Assembly (NCBI GenBank): GCA_030762175.1
Contig: CM060830.1
Coordinates: forward strand, 47,002,501-47,066,500
From: Metallyticus violacea
Lineage: Eukaryota > Arthropoda > Insecta > Mantodea > Metallyticidae
DNA: 64,000 nucleotides
Direction: 5' to 3'
The notes under the pieces were generated by a model that had not been told where the DNA came from, searched no databases, and saw only the letters and a program-made list of their open reading frames with translations. A program made the position numbers and the translations under genes. Positions 12,223 through 23,794 of this stretch are shown in pieces. Positions within the stretch are counted from its first letter, which is position 1; each line of letters starts with the position of its first letter.

Positions 12223-12330
12223 CATTTAAAAATGGTCGTACCGGCCTTGAAGATGACCCGCGGGAAGATCGTCCAACAAGTGCAACAACATCAGAGCTCA
12301 CAGCACAAATACATGATACGATATTACATG
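12223..12330 (+). pseudogene. mariner transposase linker-region fragment
   Basis: One plus-strand frame from 12227 encodes NGRTGLEDDPREDRPTSATT and then ELTAQIHDTILHD before a stop. The NGR-S-EDD-R-GRP-SATT pattern is the region between the two helix-turn-helix motifs of mariner transposases. Nothing recognisable follows. It may be part of the same old insertion history as the minus-strand relic at 11.3-11.7 kb, but the orientation is opposite. Confidence 0.55.
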
Positions 12331-13710
12331 ACAGCGAGTGAGTCAAATTGCTTCCCATTTGAAAAAAAAAAACACTGTAGTGCTCTTCAATAAACAGCAG
12401 TGCATCTGATTCATGAAAGACGCTCAAATAATACAATTAGTGGCTGAAAGAAAAACGGCGTCCACCTTGCTGCGTTAGGACCAAGCAAAATGCTGCTCGA
12501 TCTTGAATGAAGCAAAAGGAGTCTGCCTTACCTTATCTAATGCTCTCTAACAATTTGCAGAGCTGATGAATTTTGCTCTTCTCCTTTATCCTGAAAGTGA
12601 ACAATAAATAGACGCCTTTGAATGATTTTATCTTAAAAAGACTTTCCTCTGCTTTCCCTCCGCTGTATTGACGAATAAAATGCAGACGTCAAAGGAAATG
12701 ACGCATACAAATTGCTGAAGGAGAAAGAGATTGTTATTCAAACAGTCCTATATTCTAAATTGAGTAAGGGTGCTGAAGAATAGTCTAGCACATCTCCTTC
12801 CTTTTGAAAATAACTTTCGATTTTCGAGCTAGTACTTTAAATGTTACATGAAAGACTAAATGAAAGTGATTATTTCTTTTCCACATTCTTTGGATACAAA
12901 AGGCACCCCAGGAGCTGACAAAATTGTACAATGGAGCGTGCAGTGTTGAGGGGAGAAAATGGATTTAAGAAACCGTTGAAGTATTAACAGAGATCTGCAA
13001 TTGAAACTCTAGCCTACCGGAAGAGACCATTAGCTCGTAAATAAAGTAAAATCAATAAACACGTTCATCAGTATAGAAACTATGAAAAAAGAAAGAAAGA
13101 AAGAAAATAAAAGGAAAAAAGAAAAGAAAAGAAAAGAAAAATGAATCTGAACACTCTTACGCAAGTTTTGACCTCACATAAAAAAGTGTGCACAGATTAA
13201 ACAAGCACTGTACTATACACTATACACACTATACAATTAAAATAGTCAGCTAATCAATTTCAGGAAATACACACATTGCATTTCAGTTACCAATCAACTC
13301 TGAAACTACAAAAGTGAAGCTAAAGTGAGATTTATAATTGGTTAAAGGGAGTTGTAAATACAATGTTTTTCAAAAATACTCGACAAAACTTTAGCAATGA
13401 ATTTTTTCCTATATATGAAATAGAAAAGAAAATTAAAACTGGCTTCACATAAATTTTTCATATACGTTTTAAACATTACAGTATAAAAAGATAATCTAAT
13501 AATTTTCATGCAAAAAAATCTTCAAATGTAATTACAATTTTTTTTTTGAAATAGACATGCATTCGAACAACTTGTAACCATGTTATGCATTTTATTTATT
13601 GCAGTGACTTTATTTTTCTTTGAAATATGGTAACTACATTTTACATAGTCCAACTGCATATTTAAGAATATGAACTTCTCCAGAATTAATTGCTTAACAG
13701 CAAAAATAAA
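12331..13710. other. non-coding stretch with purine tract
   Basis: No gene recognised. The segment 13083-13141 is a purine-only (GAAA/GAAAA)n low-complexity tract. Confidence 0.35.
13083..13141. repeat. (GAAAA)n purine tract
   Basis: Imperfect GAAA and GAAAA units, nearly all purine on the plus strand. Confidence 0.85.
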
Positions 13711-15108
13711 ATGGGAGGTGCGTCAAAAAGTAGCTCTCGTTGCTTTTATTATGCCGAAAAAAACAAAGATCGCACTGCTGGTATGTAGTCCATTCAATAT
13801 ATGAGGCACAGGTACATAAACCAGTGGATCAGTACCATGGCATAGAGAAGGTGCTAAATCATGGCTGGAAGTAAAGTGAGGCGCAAACAGTAGTAACCTC
13901 GCCCTATCCCACAGAGTTCCAACGAGATACCTGGCAACTTTCTAGTGTTCCCACTGTTACCTTCGTAGATCAGATATTGAACAGACACTATGAATAAACT
14001 AATACATTATTTGTATTCATTTCCGCATTCAATCACTTTTTAGCATTATAAAGTACTACTAGAGGTGACAAAATTGTTTTCTTGAGCGGGCTTTAATATA
14101 TTTCAATCCTCATATTATGCTGCCAACATATCAAAAATAAGCAGCTAGATAAAATTACTTTCTGTTACACGGAAAAAGTCTTCAAGGCTTTTCTGTGCTA
14201 TACGCGCAATGCTTCTCTTTCTGTAGACAGAACACTCGAAAATTGTCAATATTCACAGGAGGATTATGTTTGTATATGCATATGTGTGGAAATGGTTCCG
14301 GAACTTTGCAGAGGATCAAAATACTTTAAAATGTGAAGATCGAAGTTGCCACCCATCAACATCAAAAGCATGTGTTAATAACATCGATTAATTTTTTTTA
14401 AAGAAACATTACATCCAGGCCAGAGACGACGAGATGAAAGACGAAGGATGATTTAACAACCAGATTGTCACTTCAAATATGAGGAAATGGAAAAACTAAT
14501 TTTACAACATGACAAATGTGGTTATTATGTGGGAAAAGAAACGATTAGTGTCAAAATAAAATATTTTCATTTTGACTTATCTTTACCTGTTCACCCTCCA
14601 AATTTACGGAGACTTAGGATGGTACAGGATAGTCTGAAGAAGATTCTTCGGCACCTAGGCCAGAAATTTGTACCTACATTACGCTCTCCCAAGAAAGATA
14701 CATCTGGTAGAAAGGAATAGATGAGTGTGACACCGGGAGGCCTGAAGCCAAGGCGGCGTTTCACAGAAGCAGAAGCGCCTAACGTTTGTTCCAGATCTTA
14801 AGTCGCAGGTGTCGATAAGCCTATACATGTCATGACAGGCACCCCCAACGGCGACCACCGAGCTGACCCCAGGTATAACCTGGAACAAGAACTTTCTACA
14901 AGGTATAAATTCACTGCAAAACTGCACAGCACCAACTCGCTTCGCCCGGTAGTTTCGGCTTTGCAATAAATGAAAATCCACGAAAAGAAAATGTGGAAAT
15001 CACGAGGGAAAAAAAAAAAGTAAGATCAAGTTTTGAATTCGGGACATCCTGATTAGGAGTCTCAAACCGCCTTTAGCCTGATAAAACCTACTTTTTGACT
15101 TACCTTCC
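13711..15108 (+). mobile_element. decayed mariner-like element with terminal inverted repeats
   Basis: The left end reads GGAGGTGCGTCAAAAAGTAG; the right end in reverse complement reads GGAAGGTAAGTCAAAAAGTAG, 18 of 21 positions alike with one gap. The ends are ~1.4 kb apart, close to the ~1.3 kb of mariner elements. Inside, near 14285-14400, the plus strand encodes a recognisable transposase linker (VWKWFRNFAEDQ, CEDRSCHPSTS), corresponding to the Y-WF--F--G-----D--R-GRPSTS pattern. The catalytic domain cannot be read with confidence and several stops and indels interrupt the frame. No clear TA target pair remains. Confidence 0.5.
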
Positions 15109-16441
15109 TATATACTATATTAAAAGCAATAAACTGTGTTTGCGATTTACCCAGTAATAAATGTTATTTTTCAGAACTTTCGGTTATGGCACAGTTTTCA
15201 TACTGGCTGGATGCTTCTACTTTTGCGACCTTTTAAATTCTGTGGTATATATACATACCACAGTGAAAAACTTACCAATCGGAATACGGCAAGTTGTTAG
15301 AACGATATCACAGGGATTTGCGATCGTCTTTAATTTTAATCTAACAACCTAAGCTACTTTAATATTTTCTACTATTTGTGCTTAACTTGTGATGTCATCC
15401 ATTCTTTGACAATGTTCCCAGTACTGTTAAAAGATAACTAGTGTTGAAAGGGCCTTTAGTGTCAAAACTCGCCCTCTGTTCTTAAGGAACGGTCTCCGTT
15501 TCCTCCAAACTGTCGAATTAGCACACGTTTCTTACCCCAATCGAGCTTCAAATTTGCGAAAACCACTGGCTTCAGAGCCTTCGACATGTATCGAATATCC
15601 TGCACATGTAATATCAAAGATATTGACATGGCGATCCTCGCATCAGTGATCTCGGAAAGTAACAATGCCAGGAAAGTGGTCATGCTGCCTTTTTGTCGGA
15701 ACATTTCCGGACGAGTTCACCCGTCTTTGTAAAGACTGGATTAAGAGAAACCGAGTCGACGTGCTCTTTGAAACGTAAAATGGCTGGAATCGTTTCCTCT
15801 GTCCACTTAAAGGCTTGTTCTGTTAGAGTGCCTTAAGGACAGGGAGATTAGAAGAGATTTTCGGACTTCCTCTGATGTTTCGAAGCTTTCTCTGTGAATA
15901 GGAATTATATTTTACCTAAATCATGCAGCTGTTTTTCCTTGTGTAGTGATGTTATTAAGGAGCCCTTTAATATCAAAGGGCTGAATGAAATAACCTTCAC
16001 AAAACTGTCGTGATTATAAGAGCCCTGATTTAACAATCTCTTGAGGTAAAATAAGCTGTACAGAAAGGAATACTTGTCATATTCAACAGCAATGAGACTG
16101 GCTATTATTTATATGCCAAAGGTTTCACTATTTTGAGCTCCTGCCATGTCACTCTATACCAATTTCATTTCATAAATTTGTGACATGAGAAAAAGAAAGA
16201 AAAATGGAATGTTGGTAAACAATCATGCTGCCCTATCACATATTTTGGCAGCAAACGTCAAAAAGAAAACAACACAATCACAAATAACTTTTATGCACCC
16301 TTTTAAAACTCAACTGTTTGCTATCAAAAGCAAAGAGATTGGTTCTGAAGAAAGGAAGAACAAAACTCTATATTTCATTCTTATAAGGGGCGTTAATGAA
16401 CAACAAGAACATATTTTTACTCTGTATAGAGGATCTTGGAT
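15109..16441. other. non-coding stretch with one unrecognised coding-like block
   Basis: The minus strand between 15835 and 15465 is G+C-richer and has a two-part open reading. The upstream part includes EETIPAILRFKEHVDSVSLN. The downstream part, in another frame, is the open frame starting at 15704. Together they look like a frameshifted remnant of some coding sequence, perhaps a transposon or processed pseudogene. I do not recognise the family. Confidence 0.25.
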
Positions 16442-16859
16442 CAGCGGTTCTCATACTGTGATCCGTAGACCAACGGCGTACTGAGATCCTCTCAGAGGAT
16501 CCATGAATAACAACATTTGCTTGTGATGTAGAATAAACAATGAGTTACAAAAAAAGGAATTGTGTAACAATTTATCACATATATTTTTACTGAGGTAAAG
16601 TAAATTGAAGTTGATAATTTGTTCTGGAGGGAGCTTCTAAGATGATTGTGTAAATATATTATTGATGATTATACAGGAAATTGGCACTATAGGGGCACTT
16701 TTTTGTATATAGAGTAGAATAAAACAATTTATTCTTATGCCCTATATATTGACTTGTAAGTGAAATGCATCATACTCCTCATTCTTCTAATATTAGGAAT
16801 TCACAACAGCAAGAGGTTTTTAATGGAGATCCACTATAAGAAACGTTTGAGAAACACTG
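16442..16859. mobile_element. hAT-like non-autonomous element (MITE)
   Basis: The left end is CAGCGGTTCTCATACTGTGA and the right end in reverse complement is CAGTGTTTCTCAAACGTTTC. The CAGYGGTTCTCAA form is typical of hAT termini. The flanking 8-mers are TCTTGGAT and TGTTAGAA, 5 of 8 alike, as expected for a decayed 8-base hAT target duplication. The 418-base interior has no transposase. It would have been moved by an enzyme encoded elsewhere. Confidence 0.6.
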
Positions 16860-17034
16860 TGTTAGAAAATTAAGGAGATACATTTCTTAAAAATCCAATT
16901 TAGGGCATAAAATGTGCAAAACTGTCCACAGCACTGAAACTATACTAAGTAATATTTCAAGGGTAGATCAACTATTACATAAAATAATTGACGATAGATA
17001 TATTGCAAGAAAAATTAAAAGTGCAACTTTTTTC

Positions 17035-17610
17035 CTGTCAATAGAATTCCCATTGCTGCACTAATGCAAACTCTTTAGTTTTCAGTTTTTCACGGATAAG
17101 TTCCAGCTACTTAGAGTAGCAATGACGTTGATTATTTGGCCGACTGGCAGCAGTTCTTCCCGCATAGTACTCTGAATGCAGAACATGCACCTCTTTTAGT
17201 GCAGTAGTCGTTTCGGTTGTTTAGGGGATATACTCATAGGCTGTTAACCATTAATGAAGACGTCTTGAAGTACTGGTGTCATTATCATCTAATTCCCTTC
17301 ACATGTCAACAGCTTATTAAGAAAGGGGTCCTTATACTGACGTGCAACAATGCAAAGATGTCAGCTCATGCCTCATCCTGGGCCATTGTCGGCTCTTGTA
17401 AAGCCCAACGTAAGAGTTTGTGCTTTTTTCTTAGCTATTGGAGATAGAGCCGTACGGTTTCTACACTTACGTTGAATTTCTGTTATACGTCCTCACAAGT
17501 CTGACTGACGTTTGTCTTAATCGTCTCTAAGAGAGCTTCGTTATTCACTGTTGTTAATCTTCTTGTTCTTGATTCATATTCGAGATATTTGTCTTATTTC
17601 CATTAATTCT
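17035..17610 (-). pseudogene. mariner transposase relic
   Basis: The minus strand carries a heavily mutated transposase. From ~17540 down it reads ALLETIKTNVSQTCEDV, then NVSVETVRLYL (second helix-turn-helix), later KDPFLNKLLTCEGN (the block holding the first catalytic D, here GE instead of DE), and a run ending in ELIREKLKTKEFALV. These follow the mariner order with many stops and indels. The HDN and PYSPDLAP blocks are not seen. Non-functional. Confidence 0.5.
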
Positions 17611-18230
17611 GCGTATCATTTTTGCACCATTCGTTTATTCACAGCTTTAGCATGCATACTCATATACTTGGTGTTAACAATCTAATTTTCGGCAACGATT
17701 CGATTCCACCCTAACTTCATTGTGGCCATAGCTTGACATTTGAGCATCCAAAAATCCTGCAGAAATTCTTACGACTGTAGCACAATTTACTGAAATACAA
17801 AATAGTATAACGATCATGAAAAGAAACGAAAAGTTTAAAAAATATTGACAGAGAGAGGATAGATAAAGCAGCATAAATGCAAAAAGTTAAAAATAAAACA
17901 AGATGTTTTAACATTACAGAGTCACTGTAAACACGAGTGAAACATTGCATGCATTATATGTTTATATGACAATGCCTTAGGAATTCTTTGTATTCGAGTC
18001 GAATGTAGAGAACAGAACACCTCATAAGAATTTTGAATTTTTGCCTGTTTAACAAGATTCATGTCGGTCCTGAGAAAATTGTATTATTTCTCGAGGGTGG
18101 TAGTACTAATATAAAATGATAAAATCAGTGTGGAGTCATGATTGGATGAGGATATTGCAAATAATTATTCAGTAGACATTTTTGTTAATGTAATTCTCCA
18201 AATTCTGTTACATATCTCTTTGTCATTTGC
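17611..18230. other. non-coding stretch
   Basis: AT-rich, no recognised feature. Confidence 0.3.
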
Positions 18231-18237
18231 AACGCAG

Positions 18238-18283
18238 CGCTGACAACTTTGAAACTATATTTCCACCGCAGAGAGAAATGAAG
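18238..18283 (+). CDS. candidate 46-nt internal exon
   Basis: Preceded by a pyrimidine-containing tract ending in CAACGCAG and followed by GTATGTATG, a good donor. Of the three frames only one is open, giving ADNFETIFPPQREMK after one leading base, and it ends exactly in phase 0. The candidate exon at 28951 starts in phase 0, so the two could be consecutive exons of one plus-strand gene with a ~10.7 kb intron containing SINEs and mariners. I do not recognise the protein. The evidence is splice signals, frame and phase only. Confidence 0.35.
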
Positions 18284-18601
18284 GTATGTATGTCATTAAC
18301 AGATTTGTGCGTGCTTAACCGCTTTTCCAAGTGTTGCCAATTGACATTCCAAGCGCTTTGTCTCACCTCTGCAATTTTTGAGGAGTTCATGGCTGGAGGT
18401 GTTGAAAGTCATATGAAAACTTCATTTTTACTTGAAATATTTGCTATAAACCCAGACAACAGTTTCTACAAAGGGCCTATTAAATCCCTGCAATTGTTAA
18501 TGACATGGGAAGGTGTACGAATGAAAAATTATTATAACTTCCAAATTATTATTATTTTTGAACTGTGGACAAGTAAATAAATTAATAGCACAACTGAGAG
18601 A

Positions 18602-18818
18602 TCACAAGTGATGAATACATGACATGGCAAGTTAGGAAAGAATTTTTGAGAAGAAAGCGCTCCTGATCTAAGTTTTGGATAATCCCCAAGCATTTGCCAT
18701 TGATGAGGACTGAAGAAAAATGAGGAAAATAATCAGCCATTGGACAGTTTTGTCAAGTGTAGAACTCCAGATCTCTCGTTTACGAGATCGCGTCTTAACG
18801 ACTTCAGCCACCCACGTC
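18602..18818 (-). mobile_element. SINE family A, copy A2 (old, diverged)
   Basis: Diverged reverse-oriented family A copy. AGCATTTGCCATTGATGAGG and the head CTTAACGACTTCAGCCACCC are clear, while the segment between them and the left end are strongly altered. It is the most diverged copy here, so probably the oldest. Confidence 0.6.
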
Positions 18819-19060
18819 AGAAGTACTGGCAGGGTACTGGCAGGCTGGCTGTGTGCCACTGCTGCGTTTCTACCCGTGTATGAGGCTTTGCGATTTTTGT
18901 AGGATGATTTTGGGATTTAGGATGGGTGTAGAAGGGCTATAGTGTTGGAACTCCTCCGCAACCCTATTATCTGTGTTTTAAGCGCTATGAGCATGTTCTA
19001 TTTAACGCTAGTTACTAAGCTTGAGGCTATGCTTAAGTGACAATTCTGGTGAGTCATCCA

Positions 19061-19363
19061 GGAGCTCCTGGCGGTGTAGTGGTTACCATACTTGCCTCCT
19101 AAACCCAAGATCGCGGGTTCGAACCCAGCCAGGACCGATGGATTTTTTCGGGCGTAAAAATCCTAAGCATGGCTTCCTTCGGAAGGGAAGTAAAGCCGTG
19201 GGTCCCATGTCGTACATTTACGACACGAAAAAGAACCTCAAGCCTGAAAGAGAGGCCTCTGCAAAATTAGTCGGCCGTTTCAAGCCCTGAGTTGAATGGG
19301 ACGCTGATGACCTGTGATGTTAAAGAGCGTCCTTAAATAAATAACCAAAAAAAAAAAAAAAAA
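19061..19363 (+). mobile_element. SINE family B, copy B2 (full length, poly-A)
   Basis: Nearly complete plus-strand copy. The head has box A (GCGGTGTAGTGGTTACCATA) and box B (GGGTTCGAACCC), then the CCAGGACC acceptor half, the GATGGATTTTTTCGGGCGTA junction, the CCTTCGGAAGG palindrome, the AAAAGAACCTCAAGCCTGAA block, the GGCCGTTTCAAGCCCTGA block and a tail ending in AAATAAATAACC plus a ~18-base poly-A. The flanks share CATCCAGGAGCT (19055-19066) and CATCCAATAGCT (19364-19375), an imperfect (10 of 12) target duplication. It is a pol III-type retrotransposon; the open frame across it is accidental. Confidence 0.9.
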
Positions 19364-19646
19364 CATCCAATAGCTCACCAAAAGCTTGTAGCTGAGATAT
19401 TTATTGGATGATAGTTTTGGACTGACGACTCAATCTTTTATTTGCTGGATTTATCCATTAAAAGAAGAAAAACTATTGTTGTCCAGGATGTCCTCAGGCA
19501 TGACAGAGCACCATGAATCGTGGTTGGGTGTCTACATCAAATCATGGTCTCTGTTTCTTATTGATATCACTACATTCCCTATAAATATGCATTTCTGATG
19601 ATTTCATTATCTATCATTAGATTAGATACAAGGTAGAAGAACAACA

Positions 19647-19945
19647 ATGAGCCATGAGCGGAGTGGCTAAGAAGGTAATTGTTACGACTTTCATTTGGCA
19701 GGTGATAGCTTCAAATCTCTTAAGGAAGAGATCTTGAATTACGGTTTTTCGTGGTTTCCCCTGGTTTCTTAGGCGAAAACTGGTGAAAATATTTCCTTTT
19801 CACGTATTTTCTTCATTTATATTCCGTTGTGTCGAAAGTGTCAGCCGAACTGGGCTGATGCCATGTGACTTGGTGGTGACTTAGGTGACTAGGTGACTAA
19901 GGAGAAAAGCTTCTGCCCTAAAATTTGGCGCGTTCCGTCTTGGGG
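19647..19945 (+). mobile_element. SINE family C, copy C1
   Basis: Starts with a tRNA-like segment (GAGCGGAGTGGCTAAGAAGG as box A; AGCTTCAAATCT as a weak box B). The body has ATATTTCCTTTTCACGTATT and GAACTGGGCTGATGCCATGT, which align with a second locus at 34.8 kb (ATATTTCCTTTCCACGAG..., AAACTGGGCTGGTGACATGC). Two aligned copies with tRNA-like heads support a third SINE family, although the tRNA parentage is weakly shown. Confidence 0.5.
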
Positions 19946-20379
19946 TTAATCTTCTACAAATATTATACAGTGCCTTTTATTTCAAAACTTTCCGTTTTGA
20001 ATAAACGACTTATTATTTAAAATGCATTTAATTTAAATAAAAAGTCAATTTAACTTTTCCTTCTTCAACTATGAAATTGTAATATATATATTTGCTACTA
20101 TTGTTGTATGAATTAGTAAGAATAATACCGCAACGAACGGAATAGAAGGTGCGATAGCTTCCGTACTAACGGTAAGCGATCGGTGTTGTTAGTCGAGGGA
20201 GTTTGATCAGTTTGTGTGAGGTGTTACATGCTATTAGCACGAACAAATCTGGAAAGTGGCAAGGGCATCAACACCTTGTGCAAATGTTGGAAGTGTTGGG
20301 TTAAAATGACGTTCATTTAGTGGATATCAAACCTGTGAGAAACAGAAATAGAAGATGACTACCATCTTCGTTCCTAGTT
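19946..20379. other. non-coding stretch
   Basis: AT-rich with no gene recognised; some G+C rise from 20150 on, leading into the THAP-like block. Confidence 0.3.
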
Positions 20380-20570
20380 GAAAGTGCGGTTACAAAATTA
20401 GCGAAAATTAACACTTCTTCAAGCCAACTAAAGACAAATTGGAGTTAGAAAAATGGGTAATAGAAATTACTAGGAGAGATAAAGAACTTTCATTCAAACG
20501 TTACGTTTGTGACACAGTATACACAGAAGGGAAGCTTGTATCGGTATAGCTGATGTTTTTGCTCCTAAAA
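20380..20570 (+). pseudogene. THAP-domain-like relic (possible P-type transposon)
   Basis: A plus-strand frame reads KCGYKIS, a stop, then HFFKPTKDKLELEKWV and RRDKELSFKRYVCDT. The C--C, F-F-----W and R-D----S--YVC pattern matches the zinc-binding THAP domain (C2CH). The final CxxHF is altered to CDTVYT, so the histidine ligand is lost and a stop interrupts the frame. THAP domains occur in P-element transposases and host proteins; a transposon relic is more likely here. Moderate-to-low confidence. Confidence 0.35.
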
Positions 20571-21509
20571 CCCGGTGTCGAGTTCGGTGTAGTTTACAAT
20601 GAATCTAACAGATTGCATTAGCAATCAGCTGTAAATGAGGAAGTTGTGGATTGGTTACTTAATACTTTCACAATAATGAAAATTCACTTTTTATTTTGAA
20701 AATATAGATGAATTTGCCATATTTGGTATTGAAATAAAAGATAATTATAGAAAGTGGGTAAATATTTCTTTTTGATCTGGTCTTCATATTTGATTATTAG
20801 AATGCTAGTTTCCGAATGACGGTAAGCATTTTTGAAAAAAATTATATTATTTATTTTTCTTCTAAACTCCTACGTTATGTTCAGCTGAGAAAGTAATTAC
20901 ATTGTTTTTGATTATAACGTGGTATAAAAATTAGGTTAAGGGACTTAGTTTCATAATTACGTAAATGACAGGTGTCTGAAAAGTTTTTTCCACTCGTTAC
21001 AGCAGATTTGCCAAATGATACCCATTACTCGATAATCAAGAGCGGAAAGGAGACATTATCGTAAAGAGATATGAGGGACTTTCTACAAAATTATTACATA
21101 AAGTAAGAAATTATCTGAGAACAAATTTCACTGCACAAATACCACACAAAATTGTAATTTTTTGCATTCATTTTTAGTAGTTTTTTATTAAAATTAGGGG
21201 GATATGGCATATTTCGGATATATATTATTATAACAAGTGCTGATATAATTTATAATGTGTTATGATTAATAATTAGTTTAGTAGGAGGGATTTTTGTTAG
21301 TTTTATGTGTTTAGTCAAATAGATATTAAGTCCTTGCATTATCTAATCGTGTTGGAGATGTTGCTGTTCTTGTAAGTATTACTTGAATATTAAAGTTTGG
21401 TAGTTGAAACTATGTTTATCCCTATTATTTTAGAGTAAATAAATTAAATTTGAGTATTAATAGTTAGAGTAGCAATTTAGTACATATGAACAGCATAAAA
21501 TAACCTGAA
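20571..21509. other. non-coding stretch
   Basis: AT-rich. Possibly the remainder of the P-like relic at its left edge; otherwise nothing recognised. Confidence 0.25.
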
Positions 21510-21542
21510 ATAATAATAATAATGATGATGATGATGATGATG

Positions 21543-21591
<49 letters not shown>
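21510..21591. repeat. (AAT)n(GAT)n microsatellite
   Basis: AAT units interrupted by a block of about seven GAT units and ending in ACAACG. Confidence 0.9.
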
Positions 21592-21594
<3 letters not shown>

Positions 21595-22036
21595 CGAAAA
21601 AGGGTTACACATTTTGATTTAATGTGTTTTTAAGATTTTCCATTAGTGAAAAAGAATGAACTTGGAACTTCAAAGGCTAATTGGTGAAAATTATTTACAG
21701 GATGTCTATTCTTGTGAAAATTTGAATTAATGGCGTAACCTGTTCAACCATAAAATTATCGCAGAATTTAATTCTCAAAAGCAGGTATTGGCAACACAAT
21801 AGCCAACCACCACCAATCCGGTGACTTAAAACATTAGGTGAACAGTAAATATTTAGGAATGCTTACATTCGGCAAATAATAATTAATGGGTGACGATGGC
21901 ATGCATAAACATGCCTGATAGTTATTAATTTGCTAAAAAATAGCAATAAGTGCTCTTGGTGGTTATTCAATTATGGGTCTTTATTTATGCAGAGTCATCT
22001 ATAGAAGAAAACAGTTATAGAGTCAATTTTGTAACA
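21592..22036. other. non-coding flank of mariner element 1
   Basis: AT-rich; no feature recognised. Confidence 0.3.
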
Positions 22037-22038
22037 TA

Positions 22039-23366
22039 CGAGGTCTGTTCAAAAAGTATCGCGAATTTTGTGTTTTTTTCAAAAAGCATTTATTTATTTA
22101 TTCATGAATATCTATTTTTTCCCCTTCAAAGTAATCCCCACCAGATATTATACACTTGTGCCAACGTTTTTTCCAATCCTCGAAGCACTTTAAAAAATCG
22201 TTTTTTGTGATCTTGTTCAGCTCCTCCTTCGATGCCGTCTTTATCTCCTCAATCGTGGCGTAGCGTCGTCCTTTCATGGGCCTCTTCAGTTTTGGGAACA
22301 AAAAAAAAAAAGTCACGGGGCCAGGTTTGGGGAGTACGGTAGCTGCGGCATTATAAGTGTGTTGTTTTTGTCCAAAAATTCGCGCGCAAGCAACGATGTG
22401 TGAGCAGGGTCGTTATCATGGTGCAAAAGCCAAATTTTGTTCTTCCACAAATCCGGGTGTTTCTGGCGGATTGCTTCCCACAAATTGCGCATAACTTGCA
22501 GGTAATATTCTTTATTGACCGTTCTACCCTGTGGCAAGAACTCATGATGCACCACGCCCCTGCAATCGAAGAAAACTGTAAGCAAAACCTTCACATTCGA
22601 CCGAACTTGGTGCGCTTTTTTCGGTCTTGGCTCGTGTGGCAGCATCCATTGGGATGATTGAGCTTTAGTTTCCACTTCATAATCATAAACCCATGATTCG
22701 TCACCAGTTATGACCCTCTGGAGCAAATTTGGGTCGTCGCGGACAGAGTTCAACAGTTTCTTAGCAACGTTAATGCGATAAGTGTTTTTGGTCGAAATTG
22801 AGCTACTTTGGTATGAATTTTGCGGCAACCTGTCTCGTGCCCAAATCATTGGTAAGAATCGAATGGCACGAGCCAATCGATATGTTTAGCTCCTCAGCAA
22901 CTTCTCTAACGGTGTTTCGACGATTGGCCAATACTATTTTCTTCACTTCTTCAATGTTTTCGTCTGTTGCTGACGAGCTCGGGCGTCCGGGACGCTCTTC
23001 GTCGTTCACATCTTCTCGACCCTCTGAGAACATTTTTTACCACCGATAAACGTTACTTTGGTCCAAGGTAGCTTCACCAAATGCCACAGTCAACATTCGG
23101 AATGCATCCGCGCACTTAATTTTGTTTTTCACACAAAATTTGATACAGATTCTTTGTTACGTTTTTTAGAACAGGCAAATATCGAAGACGAGCCAAAAGA
23201 CGTCCAAGCAAAATAGGTCAACAATTATCTGAACATTCAAAATGGCCGAGTTTGTCAACATAAGTGAGGGACATGAGTACCAACATAACGCCACAAAACA
23301 ATCGAAAATCTAATATACGTAGTCCGCGGAAATTCAAAATTCGCGATACTTTTTGAAGAGACCTCG
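22039..23366 (-). mobile_element. mariner element 1, full length with TIRs and TA target
   Basis: A 1328-base element flanked by TA on both sides (22037-22038 and 23367-23368). The ends are ~31-base inverted repeats beginning CGAGGTCTGTTCAAAAAG / CGAGGTCTCTTCAAAAAG and continuing TATCGCGAATTTTG, with one mismatch. Length, TA target and coding content are those of mariner. The transposase reads on the minus strand and is broken. The well-kept ends suggest a fairly recent insertion. Confidence 0.92.
22098..23160 (-). pseudogene. mariner transposase (broken), element 1
   Basis: Cut-and-paste DDE transposase gene inside mariner element 1. From the N terminus: a helix-turn-helix region (ICIKFCVKNKIK...), an in-frame TAA near 23035 directly before KMFSEGREDV, the RPGRPSS linker (22803-23033), a frame change, the first catalytic block VITGDESWVYDYE, FFDCRGVVHHEFLPQGRTV, the second catalytic block HHDNDPAHTS (NDP instead of the usual NAP), and PYSPNLAP. 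A T-run at 22300-22311 shifts the frame before the third catalytic D (GACTTTTT) and FLFPKLKRPMKG; the C terminus ends at DIHE. At least one stop and two frameshifts disable it. Confidence 0.9.
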
Positions 23367-23737
23367 TACGCACTTAGAATTCGACCCCGCGAAATACGCA
23401 AGACTTTTATACTGTAATATGGTGATATGGAGAATACTAGTCAAAATTACAACAACGTAGTTAACGGCTAAAGAATTTATAAATCACTCAATAGAAAAAT
23501 AAACAGGCAGAATAGCAATTATCACATATAATTTTAAAAAGCAAACTACAAACTATAAAATTGCTATAGCACAGATGCTATAACATAGAACAGGCTAAAC
23601 TTTTGAAAGTTCAGCAGTCAAAACAAAGTATTCTAAACTAAGCAGCAAAGAGTTTTTTGTTGACACATTATTAAAGAAATACCAGGGGAATGATCTACAA
23701 CAACAATTCGTACCAGACAGTCATTGTTGAAAATGTA

Positions 23738-23760
23738 ATAGCCTAAAGCTTTTAGGCTAT
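23738..23760. repeat. short perfect inverted repeat
   Basis: ATAGCCTAAA / TTTAGGCTAT, 10-base arms around GCT. It could form a small hairpin; no T-run or gene nearby supports a terminator. Confidence 0.7.
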
Positions 23761-23794
23761 ATCAGCATTATATTACACAATACACTGCTTTGCA

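Noticed and set aside
14679..14981. 100-codon minus-strand gene with cysteine-rich residues
   Set aside because: It lies inside the decayed mariner-like element and has no independent support.
18720..19290. Protein genes over SINE copies (for example 19021-19290 and 37892-38200)
   Set aside because: Open frames coincide with repeat consensus sequence and occur on either strand; they are accidental.
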